The translations under genes were made by a program, and so were the position numbers. The notes below the pieces were generated by a model that ran no database searches, was not told the origin of the DNA, and saw only the letters and a list, made by a program, of their open reading frames with translations. From Ascaphus truei (taxonomy: Eukaryota; Chordata; Amphibia; Anura; Ascaphidae): a stretch of DNA of 64,000 bases. Below are positions 53,707-63,912 of the stretch, piece by piece (the stretch's first letter is position 1; every line of letters starts with the position of its first letter). The stretch is from NCBI GenBank assembly GCA_036426205.1, contig CM071568.1, positions 217,611,123-217,675,122 of the forward strand, given 5' to 3'.

Positions 53707-53870
53707 AAGTCGGTAACCCCGATAGGCATCCTCTTCGGGCGCACTCTCTAAGGAGAAGAGCTGATCGGCTTCGTCTCGTTCTGGATAGAAGCATTCCGCC
53801 TAAATAACTTCTACTCCCCCTGGGGGAATCACGGTCACTCCATTGTGAGTATTGAATAAGTCGCCGTATT

Positions 53871-55013
53871 CTACTTCATCCGGACTCGCGGCTCGTCTTC
53901 CTTCATACTGGGTTGTATGGGTAGAGCCGAGAGGGGTAATTCACAAGCATCTTTCAAGTATGCTCGGAACACTGCCCGTACCACATTGGTATTTGTTCCC
54001 AAGATGATTGGGGCACTGGGAGGCTCCTGAGGTTCGGGGCATATTAGCACCTCCACTTCCATTGGATGGGACTTGCCAGTGTTCAATTGTAGTATGGCTA
54101 GCCGAAGTTTCACCACGCCGTCAATGGGGTAGGCCTCCTGACTAAGTCCCCAGAGTTTCATTGCGTCCGCAGTTTGCAATGGCAGGTGACTCAGATGTTG
54201 ATCATAGAACGAGCGATACACAATGGTCACCTGAGATCCGGTGTCCAACAAGGCAGTTGCGTAAATGCCTTCCGTGAGGATGCGTATAAGAGCAGCTGGT
54301 CCCACCCGAATGTAGGCGTCTGTGGTTACGGCTTCTCCACTGCTCGGCGGTGTGGGGCCCTGAGACGGAGAAGGAGTTTCTTCAGTCTGCGCCTTGCAGG
54401 TCATGGCTTTGGGTGGGTCGGTCCTGACCTTTCTTGTCCCTGTGCAAGTCTTAGCGAAGTGCCCTTCTTGGCCGCTCCTGAAGCAAGCTTGACCCCCCGG
54501 AGAGGTCCCAGTCCTGGATGCCGCTGACTCCCTCTTGGGGAAGTGTAGTGCAGCAATAGGAGTTTTATGAACAGGAGAATCCTCCTCACCTTCGATCTCT
54601 TTGGCCTTTGCGATCGCTGCTCTCTTTAGTTCATCTTGAGGATGTCCTTTGGTCGAAGTAGCGGACTTTTCTCGTCTCGTAGAGTCACTCGGTAGCTTTG
54701 GCCGGTGCAACCGCAGATTACCTTTGTGAGCGAGTACTTTATCCATCAACTCTTCGAAATCTAGAGGCTGATCTGGAGATAGAGTACAGCTGACTCGTAT
54801 CGCCACCGGATGCATGGGCAGGGTGCCCTGCAGAAGCTGCTGGACTCGCATGCCATCAGCTTGGGCTGCCGGAATAACCTCCTTCTTTACCAGAGGCCAT
54901 AGAGCCAACTGGATGATCCGACGAAGAAACTCTGACACTTTCTTCTCCTTCGCTTGGCGTGAGCGAGTAGATATGTTGACAGTAATGACACACGGCGTCC
55001 TTAGGAACCCCAT
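53871..55013 (-). pseudogene. gypsy gag 3' part and aspartic protease
   Basis: Continues gag from about 54,980. A zinc-knuckle remnant CFRSGQEGHFAKTC has Ser where the second Cys of C-x2-C-x4-H-x4-C should be, so zinc binding is doubtful. The retropepsin-type protease follows, with the catalytic ALLDTGSQVTIVY and IILGTNT toward the end. The frame closes at 53,871 where homology shifts to another frame. The family is confident; as it stands the gene is broken at both ends. Confidence 0.8.
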
Positions 55014-55884
55014 ATGTCCGGGTTAGGGCCTGGATCAGGGCTGCCGCGTCAGCGTTAGGGTGTTTATTATCGTAAAATTGCACCATATGCGTAGCAGGGG
55101 GTCGTAAGCACTCGACAATCCGTTGCCGTTTTACTGTATCAGAGCAAGTCCACTCCGGGAGCATGTGTTCCATGTGGTCTTTCCATTCCTCAAATTCTGC
55201 CTCACCCGCCGGCGTGGGTCTATTCCCAGAGAATATCTTGAGCTTGCGGTATTGATGGAAATGAGAGGCCTGGCTCAGAGCTTCTATTAGCTGAGGTAGG
55301 ATTCCTCCCGTCGCTGGGTCCACCTGTAAGGACTTAGGGGCCTGTGAAGGTATACTGGTTGGACGTCTGGTACTTGTCTGTCTTTCAGGGGACACGGAGG
55401 GCGGGGGCCCAGTCTGGAGAGGGGTCTCCATGGGGAGTCCAGGGCTGAAGATTACCCTAGGTATCAATGGCTCTGAATATAGCAAGGACTGTCCTGAGAG
55501 TAACGCGTCATATTTCCCTTGGCCGCGGGAGGGTCCCGGTGTGGCTTCGGGATAGGGTATGGGGGCCGGCAGTGCCCTAGGTAATTCTGAGAAAATGACA
55601 GGACACCCCGGAGGCAAGGCTCCCGGAAAGTGTAGGGCGGCAGGGGTGATATTGTCCCTTACTTCAGAACGGGATGCTATAAGGAGTATGTACCAGCGGT
55701 ATGTGGGGCTCCATCTCCGCCCTATTTGGCGGGCTCGCGCGAACCCGGGAAGGGATCTGACCTGATTAAGGACTTCTCGACAGGGGATTCCTGCTGGCAC
55801 ATCCCCCACCACGAGCACATGGTGGGGGGACTCATCTAGTTCCAGCGCCCAGTCGCGCTCTTGTTGCTTAGACGGGGAGAACAT
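54856..55884 (-). pseudogene. gypsy gag, PNMA-like, 5' part
   Basis: The structural capsid protein of the element. The ATG at 55,884 is 75 bp inside the 5' LTR boundary. Residues ~15-95 (HHVLVVGDVPAGIP) resemble the RRM-like N-terminus of PNMA proteins. A Pro-rich linker follows. RKLKIFSGNRPTPAGEAEFE (213-232) and the next ~65 residues resemble the PNMA/gypsy capsid domain. Homology leaves this frame near 54,990 and continues in the overlapping one, so the gene is frameshifted. Residues beyond ~297 of this frame are not genuine gag. Confidence 0.75.
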
Positions 55885-55958
55885 GGTAGTGACTGCAGCA
55901 GCTCAATTTAGACTTTAATAGAGCACCCCAGGTCTGAGATCTCAGCAGCGCCTCCAAA

Positions 55959-57325
55959 TGTAACACCTTTTGCCCCCCCCATCGCAGGTGGGGACCATGT
56001 GGGGAAATACAATTGTGTTACCGGGTGTGGTGCGTTCCTGATGGGCTCACAGAAGGCCTGAACCTCCGCCACTGGGAGCCTGGGGTTACCTGATCATTCG
56101 TTGAACACAGCACCTCCACCTGCAAGGGTTCCCACCTTAGTGGGATGGTCCTCTTACAGGAACCACAATAATAAAACACGCACACAGTGTATGCTAATAA
56201 CTGTTTACTATTGCTAATACTAATAATTTCGGTACCTGTACCACACAGAATAATGCATGTAGCCATACACATAGAAGTGCACCGGGTGCACACATCACCA
56301 TAAATATTCCCTCCTTCAAAGTACTTGGGTGCTGGGCACCAATCCCCTTATGTCCCTTTATGTCCACACCCACTCAATGTGTTGGAGATAGCGCTATCCC
56401 TTTAAGTGTTAGTGCACTACTAAAGGTACCTGCCCGGGGCTCCAGCCCACGGGTGCCGCTATTCAACTGGGTTTGGATCCGCCGGATCCGACGTGATGTC
56501 CTCCTACGCGTGGGGTGAATTCCGGCGTGGATAATATCACTGCGGCTCCGCAACGTCTGTATCTTGGAGCGGGTCCATCTGCAGCCGGCAGGCCGCAGTC
56601 GCTGCTTAGCGTGGCCTCGGTGAAGATAGTCTATATATATATATATATATATTAGTCTCTGGTAAGATAGCCTGTATATATATATAGAGGGGTCTGAGCC
56701 CAGAAATCAGGCTGCGCGCCACAGAGTGTATCTTTACTTATCCAAATAGCTAAAGGGGCAGATCTCCTTCTCTAAGGCCTGTCCCTGAAGCAACCAACAA
56801 ACTGGGGCAAGGGTAACCATTATCTGGGGCCTTTGGGGGGTTATCTGGCCTAGTGCAAGGGGCTACTGCTCCCCTGCACCCTCACTCACTAGCTCCCTGC
56901 TCCAACTGCCAACTGCCAACTGTATCTAAAAGCAACTGCCGAGAATCCTTGAGCCCTATTGGCTGCTCTGGGTCACCTGGGGCTTTCCTCCCTAGGCCTC
57001 ATGGGAGTTGTAGTCCCGTGGAGGATGCTGTACATTGGGGCCGCGTGCGCAATTGCACTGCGCATGCGCGACTTTGGAATGGCCGCTACAACTCCCGCAC
57101 TTCACAGCTCATGCGCGATTACTGTGCCCGCGCGTGCAAGCCATCATGGCGGCCCCCGCTAGCTAGCCGGGTGCGCCGGCGAGCCTCCCGAGACTCAAAA
57201 CGCTCCCTGCTCTGGCCCCCACCTTTGGAAACAGCCGGCGGGTCCGTCGCTGGCTCTGACGGCACCCGCGACCGTGCTGAGGCAACGGAGGGGGTCTCTG
57301 GGAGCCAGAAGGGACCGGGGCTACA
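55959..57325 (-). repeat. provirus 5' LTR
   Basis: Begins TGTAACACC and ends GGGGCTACA on plus. Carries an AT run (56,634-56,650) longer than in the partner LTR and an 11-bp local duplication at ~56,350 (TATGTCCCTT). Confidence 0.92.
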
Positions 57326-57427
57326 ACACTATTATTGTTCTGCCTCTATACTGAGCTTTGATGTCAGTTGCTTTATAACTGAGAATTGATGCACCTTACA
57401 TTTCCTCAGTTAGGTATCGAGCCCTAA

Positions 57428-57779
57428 AGCCCTTGGTGCCTTCGCCTGCGCGGAGGTGTGTGGAGGCTGTGGGGAGGCAGGTGCTTTCCCTGGGCATAGT
57501 CGACGAGCCGTGATGGGCCTTGGGGGGCGTGCTCTGAGGGGGGGGGGGGGTGCCTATTGCGTCACAGAGCTGATTCGCCTTGATTGGGCGAATCGCTCAC
57601 ATGACCGGCCTGTCGCGCCAAGAAACCAGTTTCAACTGATTTCTTGCGCTATGCTCGCCCCCTCCCGCATCCGCGAGCATGCGCCCACACGCCGCATGGA
57701 CGCGAACATTTCCTAAAGGCAGTATGTTCGCTTAGCATAGGGACGCGTCCACACGGTCTGCGGTACCATGGCCCCAGCC
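57428..57779. mobile_element. PIF/Harbinger-like MITE (352 bp, TAA duplication)
   Basis: Flanked by TAA on both sides (57,425-57,427 and 57,780-57,782). Ends AGCCCTTGGTGCC and the complement of GGTACCATGGCCCCAGCC match imperfectly. CpG-rich interior with an 11-12-base G run near 57,540. Confidence 0.6.
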
Positions 57780-57782
57780 TAA

Positions 57783-58595
57783 TTAACCTCGAACAGAAGG
57801 CAATTTGTATTTTAAATTCCGTAATAACTGTAGTTTTGTATTTACAGGTAAACTCTTCCAGCTTGAAATGAAATTATATGAAATTATATTAAATATATCC
57901 TGCATTACTTTACAGATACAATATAGAAAAATGGTTCAGAAGTTACAGCTGTCCATGGTTGCCACCTGGATCTTAATTTCTCAGAGATATAAATCACAGC
58001 AACAGAAGGTTCTGAAATCAGTATGGTTGATGCATACCCTCAAATTCTGTATTGCATCAACCATGTACAGCATACATCTGTAGAGGCTTACAGTTTGTGG
58101 TCTTGTGATTTGTGGACAACTACTGTATATCTACTAGGAACTATTATTTTGGTTAATTAGTAGGTATCACAACCTACTGTACCTAGAAGCCTCAGGGGCC
58201 AATTTTGCTACTAGTATCTTGCACTGTATTAGCTTCTGGGTAATTACACTTCAAATGAAGTTGTGTGTTATAAACCCCCTTAAAATTAACATATTGTGCT
58301 GTATTGTTCTATAAGTAGATCGATCTATCTATAAATAACTGAGTCATGTCAAATTGATTACTTGCAGTATACAAGAGATCTATACCAAGGTGAGATGTAC
58401 CTGTTGGCTACTTAGGGATAAACATATGGTGTGTCTTCCAGTACAGCACATGAACAGAAATTAAACAGTAGCTAAGTTCTATTAAAGCCCTGGTAGAAAT
58501 GCTTTAATAATAGTAATTGTAATAACTTTATTTCATATATAAAAATGAACCCATTGTGTCATATCATGATGCTGAGTACATTATATTTATTTACT
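57783..58595. other. AT-rich intergenic sequence
   Basis: No gene or named repeat. A 92-codon plus frame (57,805-58,083) has no recognised motif. Confidence 0.5.
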
Positions 58596-59455
58596 GTAAA
58601 TCTGATGACACACAAATTTACCTTTCCACCCCTGACCTTACATCTGCTGTTCAGACCAACGTTTCTGAATGTCTATCCGCTATATCATCCTGTATGGCCC
58701 TCCGCAGACTCAAACTTAACATGTAAAAAACGGAGCTCCTCATATTTCCTCCCAAATCTGGCCTTAGTACCGCCTTCTACTGTACATTACTGTTGAAAGC
58801 ATTATCATGCACCCAGTATCACAAGCACACTGCCTAGGGGTCACACTCGATTCATCTCTCACATTCTCCTCTCACATTCAAAATGTAGCTAAAACCCGTT
58901 GTTTTTTCCTCGCCAATATTACAAAGATACACTCTTTCCTCTGTTGCTCTACTGCTAAAACTCTGACTCAGGCCCTCATTCTCTCCCGTCTCGACTGCTG
59001 CAACTTCCTGCTGTCCGGTCTTCCTGCCTTTCGCCTGTCTCCCCTTTAATCTATCCTAAACGCTGCTGCCAGAATCACTCTACACTTTCCTAAATATGTC
59101 TCAGCATCTCCCCTGCTGAAATCACTCTCCTGGCTTCCTATCAAATCCAATATCACTCATGCAATTCTCCTCCTCACTTTTAAGGCTTTATACGCTTCTG
59201 CCCCTCCTTACATCTCAGCCCTAATTTCTCGCTATGCACCATCCTGACTCTTGCGTTCCACTCAAGGATGTCTTCTCTCTACCCCCTTTGTGTCTAAAGC
59301 CCTCTCCCGCCTTAAACCTTTCTCACGGACTGCCCCACACCTCTGGAATGCCCTTTCCCTCAATACCTGACTAGCACCCTGTCTATCTACCTTTAAGACC
59401 CATCTGAAAACCCATCTCCTTAACGAAGCATATGAGTAGCTCCGTGGCTGATACT
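58596..59455 (+). pseudogene. L2/CR1-type LINE ORF2, C-terminal part
   Basis: The 3' third of a non-LTR retrotransposon polyprotein: end of the RT and the post-RT region. Clear frame segments are AHCLGVTLDSSLTFSSHIQN (58,828-58,887), LTQALILSRLDCCNFLLSGL (58,969-59,028) and, in other frames, LPIKSN, APPYISALISRYAPS and PHLWNALSLN followed by FKTHLKTHLLNEAYE. At least four stops or frameshifts. The 3'UTR that normally follows is absent, as the sequence changes at ~59,466. Confidence 0.85.
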
Positions 59456-59465
59456 TTACACCTCA

Positions 59466-60294
59466 TACAGTGGCGTCCGCCTTTAGTCTAAATCGGCTAG
59501 ATCCGCGATTTTCAGATTATCCTGGTTATGTGCGGTTTTGTGTCGTTTTCGCCCGGAGTGAACTGCGTTATTTTCGCGCTCGTGATATTAGCATTTTATT
59601 CTCGCTGTCTGCAATACTGCAATGCCATGTAAAAACTCAGGGGGGCGTTTGCGAGCTGTTGTCTTGTAAGTCTAATACCTTTGCAGTTCAACCTACGTCA
59701 GTACACAGTCTATGTGTGCGCACGCAGTAATTGTAAATTTGCATATTTAAAGTATACATGCATTTGCAGTGCTGTTCTGCAGTACAGTACAGTATGTCTC
59801 ATTTGAAAATTGTTGAAACCCATAGGCGTGTACTGTACTGTAACTATGTCACATTTCGGCATATACAGCTCTCTCCCCTCGCTCGGGATAATTAACTGCA
59901 CTGCAGGGTATTTCAACTTATCTTCTGTGCAATGCAGTACTGTACATCTCTCCCACACCATTCCTTTGAACGTGTGTCTGGTTTCAATCACATTCCTGCT
60001 TGACAGCAGGAATTTACTGCGCATGCGCCTGTAACTTCGCCCACCACTGCTTGCTAGAGTGTGTGAAAAAAAAAAAGTTTATTGTAATTTTTTATTTTCT
60101 CCACAAGCCTGCAAAAACCATCTTACTGTATTATGATATTCAATCTGTGCTGTACAGTAGCTTTTGTCTTCGACCCTGTGCGTTTGACTGCACATGGTTG
60201 ATTTGTGTGCTTTTTACGTACTGTATTTGGGGGTGTATTATTATGATGAACTGCCTTTTGAAATTAAAGTATGTCTTTAGCTTTGAACTTCATG
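59466..60294. repeat. unclassified repeat related to 38.8 kb plus AT-rich sequence
   Basis: 59,480-59,630 shares with 38,830-38,965 the order CGGCTAG, GTGA(A/C)TG, AGTTATTTTC/GTTATTTTC, AGCATTTTATTC(C/T)CGCTG and CTGCAATACTGCA. The rest is rich in TACTGTA/CAGTACAG words. Confidence 0.45.
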
Positions 60295-60870
60295 CCATTG
60301 TGTTTTGAATCCGTCCATAGCCGAGCTTGAAAGCCTCACTGCGCCTGCGTGTAATCCTTGTTGAGATGGAAGCTTAGCTGCTTACTGCGCATGAGTCACC
60401 CAACCCCCCCCTCTCCACAGAGTCATTTGACAGACACCTGCACAGAGTCATTCATTTTTTGAAGTTAGTCATTGTGTTTTTAATCCGTCCCTAGCCGAGC
60501 GTCAATCGCCTCACTGCGCCTGCACATCTCTTCGAGATGGGAGCTAGCTGCTTACTGCGCATGAGTCACCCAACACCCCCCTCCTCTCCACAGAGTCGTT
60601 AATTTTCTGAATCTTGCCATTGTGTTCTTAATCCGTCCATAGCCGAGCTTCAAACCCTCCCTGCACCTGCGTGTGATCCTTTTTCAGATGGGAGCTATTT
60701 AGCTGCTTAGTTGCTTACTGCGCATGAGTCACCCAACCCCCCCCCCTCTCCACAGAGTCATTAAGTTCTGAATCTTGCCATTGTGTTCTTAATCCATCCA
60801 TAGCCGAGCTACAGTACAGAGCCTCACTGCGCCTGCGTGTAATTCTCTTTGAGACGGGAGCTTTGAGGCT
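60295..60870 (+). repeat. ~150-175-bp tandem repeat, four copies
   Basis: Units marked by GCCATTGTGTTYTTAATCCG, then TAGCCGAGC, CTCACTGCGCCTGCG, TGCGCATGAGTCACCCAACC and CCACAGAGTCATT. TAGCCGAGC occurs at ~60,319, 60,491, 60,642 and 60,801. Copies differ by small indels. Confidence 0.85.
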
Positions 60871-60939
60871 TTGTTTACGGCAACGTTTTGGAAAATCCCT
60901 TCTCAAATTTGGTTTGCACAGAGCATCACCTTGATATTA

Positions 60940-61108
60940 TAATAATAATAATAGCATGTTTTTGTATAGCGCTGTTAGTTACAGTATACGTAGCGCTTTG
61001 CAGAGACATTTTGCAGGCACAGGTCCCTCCCTGTCCCGTGGAGCTCACAATCTACTGTATGTTTTTGGTGCCTGAGGCACAGGGAGATAAAGTGACTTGC
61101 TTTTTATG
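60940..61108 (-). mobile_element. SINE 3' part, MIR-like family
   Basis: Read on minus: AAGTCACTTTATCTCCCTGT, GCCTCAGGCACCAAAAA, then TGTCTCTGCAAAGCGCTACG and a (TATT)-like tail at ~60,940-60,955. Same family as 45,685-45,982 but lacks the tRNA-like head. It is joined directly to a copy of CTTTTTATGTACTGTATTTG, so it may have been truncated by the duplication. Confidence 0.7.
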
Positions 61109-61640
61109 TACTGTATTTGGGGGTTGTGTTTGGGGGTTTATTGATCAAATTATTATGATGAACTGCCTTTTTAAATTACTGTACTCTACTCTAAAGTATG
61201 TAATTTCTTTGAACTGCAGCACAACTAATCCTTCATCCCTCCCCCACGCACACACAAACTATTTTCGACAGACACCTCCACAGAGTCATTCATTTTCTGA
61301 AGTTAGTCATTGTGTTTTTAATCCGTCCCTAGCCGAGCGTCAATCGCCTCACTGCGCCTGCGTCTACTCTAAGCCTCTTTGAATTGGGAGCTAGCTGCTT
61401 ACTGTGCATGAGTCACCCAACCCCCCACCCCCCTTTCCACAGAGTCATTCGACAGACACCTCCACAGAGTCATTCATTTTCTGAAGTTAGTCATTGTGTT
61501 TTTAATCCGTCCCTAGCCGAGCGTCAATTGCCTCACTGCGCCTGCGTGAACTCTAAGCCTCTTTGAGATGGGAGCTAGCTGATTACTGCACATGACTCAC
61601 CCAACCCCCCAAACCCTTTGAGGCTTTGTTTATGGTAACG
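61109..61640 (+). repeat. second block of the tandem repeat, with part of its flank
   Basis: 61,109-61,220 repeats 60,208-60,300 (TACTGTATTTGGGGG, TTATTATGATGAACTGCCTT). Two further tandem units follow (TAGCCGAGC at ~61,331 and 61,515). This implies duplication of a ~0.9-1.0-kb segment including the start of the tandem array. Confidence 0.75.
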
Positions 61641-62580
61641 CTTTGGAAAATCCCTTCTCGAATTTGAAATGTAAATCTGATGTGCACAGCATTGTGAGAA
61701 TTGATAGTAAAAAAACCCATTAACTGATTCATGTTGTTTTGTCATTCATTCTTATACTGTAGGGGTGGGGGGGGGGGAGGGGGTGTGGTTGTTGTCAATG
61801 ATTATGATTACCAGGAATGCGAATAAATATTTATTTTATTTCATCAGGAACAAAAAAATACAAATATAAAAATAATCATGAATAATACATAATGCAGACT
61901 TTATTAAGTTTTTCTGGCAGATTGAAATTGGATAAACATTTACAAAACATTTGTAAAACATGGAGAAACATGAATTATGCACATTTATAAGAATATTATT
62001 TAATAATATATATATACTGTAATGTATCATATATATATATACAGTATACATAGTAATATTATTTTTTCCATCTTTATCTTGTTCCTCATTCCGTGTACAG
62101 TACAGTAGTTCATTGAGAGAGGAGAGGTTTTGTGTACATCAATACTGCTGTTTATATACTGTACATTTTACTGTACAAAACAGATTAGACTGGACACAAA
62201 ACCCCACCTCCCCCCAGGCCACCCTTTTTTCCTGAAACGACAAGAAAACAAAAAATTAGTGCAGTTACAGTATGTGCGTACTGTATTATGGCATTGTGTG
62301 ATGTGTAGTACTACTGTAGATGGCTGGTGCTGCTTTCTCTGGAAAGAAAAAAATTGAGCAGTTAGCAGGCAGTTACTGTAGTACTGTCAAACTAGTCTAT
62401 ACTGGAACTACTGTATACTCTGACTACTGTTAAATACTGTGTACTGTAACCTGATGGCTGGTGCTGCTCTCTCTGTAAAAAAAAAAACTGTAACTACTGT
62501 ATACTCTGACTATTGGGAAAGAAAAAATCTGTGCCATACTTACCTGTGTCATACTGTACTTACAATACTACAGCACAGTA
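61641..62580. other. AT-rich sequence with G-run and short duplications
   Basis: A G-rich run at 61,761-61,785, an AT run near 62,008-62,042, and a duplicated GATGGCTGGTGCTGCTYTCT at ~62,319 and 62,455. It may include the 3'UTR of the transposase gene that ends at 62,581 on minus. Confidence 0.5.
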
Positions 62581-63861
62581 CTACTTTCCTGATGCTTGCC
62601 CATTACGCACAATGACAATGGGCAACACAGTGGCAATATGATCTATATATTTATTGCAGCGTTCCATGGTGAGTACATCGTACCAAAAACTCATTATGCC
62701 TTTCAACAACTCGTCCTTTTTGGAGGGTTTCGCCACTTTCCGGGATATGGTCCTTCAGCTGATGCCAGACCATTTCGATCGGATTGAAGTCTGGTGATCT
62801 GTCATTGGAAAAAAGGACAATTAATTTAAGAGATACAGTACACAGTAAAAACAGTGGGGGAAAAAATGAGACACGGTGTACTGCACTTACTCCGCTGGCG
62901 TGCTCACCCAGTTGATACCGCGCTCAAGGATATGCGCTGTTGATGCGGTGTTCTTTGGATCGTTGTCCAGGTAGAAGCGGTGACCATTGGGGAACCCGCT
63001 CTGATATATTGCAGGGACAATGTTGTCTTGGAAGAAAGCTTTATTCATTATTCCTATAGCAAGAAAATAAAAGTCCTCAAAAAACTGCACAATAGTACAG
63101 TACAGTGCATACAGTAAGGTTACACTAGTAAAGTACAGTGCATAAGGCTACATTATATTTGATATATTTTACCTTCAAAGATGACAATTAGATTGTAAGC
63201 TCCTCGGGGCAGGGACTCCTCTTCCTTAATGTTATGTTTGTCTAAAGCACTTATTCCCATGATCTGTTATTTATATTATCTGTTATTTATTCGATTACCA
63301 CATGTATTACTACTGTGAAGCGCTATGTACATTAATGGCGCTATATAAATAAAGACATACAATACAATACAATACAATGCATCCTGGTCCACGCCTAGAG
63401 ATGGCACCCCACACATGCAACTTCACGGGGTGTTTTGGCCGCGGCTTCAAAGATATGCGGCCTTTTTTGTGGAATGCAAAGGTTGCAAATCTCTCCAGCG
63501 ACACAGTAGACTCGTCAGTGAAGATGCAATCCTGGAAAGTCTCCCCACTGTCGATCCATGCCTGGGCCTGGACCACTCTTTTGATTTTGTTTGCGTCCCG
63601 TATCATGGGGTACGCTCTGTAATGACAAGGAATAAATAATTTTAGCGGTACAGTACAGTTTCCTAAACAACACATTTACCTCCTGTACTGTCCAGTACTA
63701 ACCTCACACGTCCATATTTCCATCAAATGCTGCGTCTCATCTTCTTTATGCTGCTCTCGGATACAGTCAGATTGTGCTTTTCCTGCAGAGTGTTTTTGAC
63801 CCTTAATGCACTCTTCTCATCATTCTCCTCACTTATTTTGTCAACCAGAAGAGTTGTCTCC
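62581..63861 (-). pseudogene. intron-containing Tc1/mariner-type transposase pseudogene
   Basis: A DDE transposase split into exons on minus. They are 63,703-63,861 (helix-turn-helix-like, NLTVSESSIKKMRRSI), 63,173-63,616 (FTDESTVSLERF, HVWGAISRRGPG), 62,891-63,053 ([20 protein letters not shown]) and 62,581-62,798 (SPDFNPIEMVWHQLK to a TAG). Introns 63,617-63,702, 63,054-63,172 and 62,799-62,890 (86-119 bp) have GT...AG ends, and each junction restores the frame. All three catalytic acids are present. Breaks: a TGA in the first visible exon, a one-base frame change after LKDHI, and an L2 insertion. Upstream exons lie outside. Confidence 0.8.
63190..63380 (+). mobile_element. L2-type LINE 3'UTR inserted in a transposase exon
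   Basis: TAGATTGTAAGCTCCTCGGG, then AAGCGCTATGTACATTAATG and CGCTATATAAATAAAG, ending in (ACAAT)n. It splits the second visible exon between the codons for PGC and IVIFEG. Without it the exon is continuous. ACAAT at both junctions may be target duplication or tail. Confidence 0.88.
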
Positions 63862-63912
63862 CTACAATGTAAAGAAAATATATTGTTTTATTAATATGCA
63901 GCAATATAACCT
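63862..63912. other. probable intron sequence of the transposase
   Basis: AT-rich, upstream of the acceptor at 63,862-63,863 on minus; it ends where the tandem repeat begins. Confidence 0.5.

Larger units (their letters stand above)
48643..57325 (-). mobile_element. degraded Ty3/gypsy provirus (Metaviridae), 8.7 kb
   Basis: An LTR retrotransposon in minus orientation with two LTRs of 1,352 and 1,367 bp, flanked by ACAC (48,639-48,642 and 57,326-57,329). On minus the order is 5' LTR, gag, protease, RT, RNase H, integrase, 3' LTR. That is the gypsy order, with integrase last and no env recognised. The inner edge of the 3' LTR is preceded by a purine-rich CAGGGGGAGTG. After the 5' LTR comes TTTGGAGGCGCTGCTGAG, a possible primer-binding site whose tRNA I cannot name. 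Several stops and frame changes make it inactive. Confidence 0.93.

Noticed and set aside
61830..61860. Second Helitron end, from TTTCATCAGGAACAAAAA resembling 2,160
   Set aside because: Similarity is limited to ~15 bases and no helicase motif follows.
62651..62798. Alternative end of the transposase at a TAA at 62,651 (frame through ESGETLQKGRV)
   Set aside because: The other frame after LKDHI reads KPSKKDELLKGIMSFW, typical of these transposases, and ends at 62,581; the TAA frame is the product of a one-base change.
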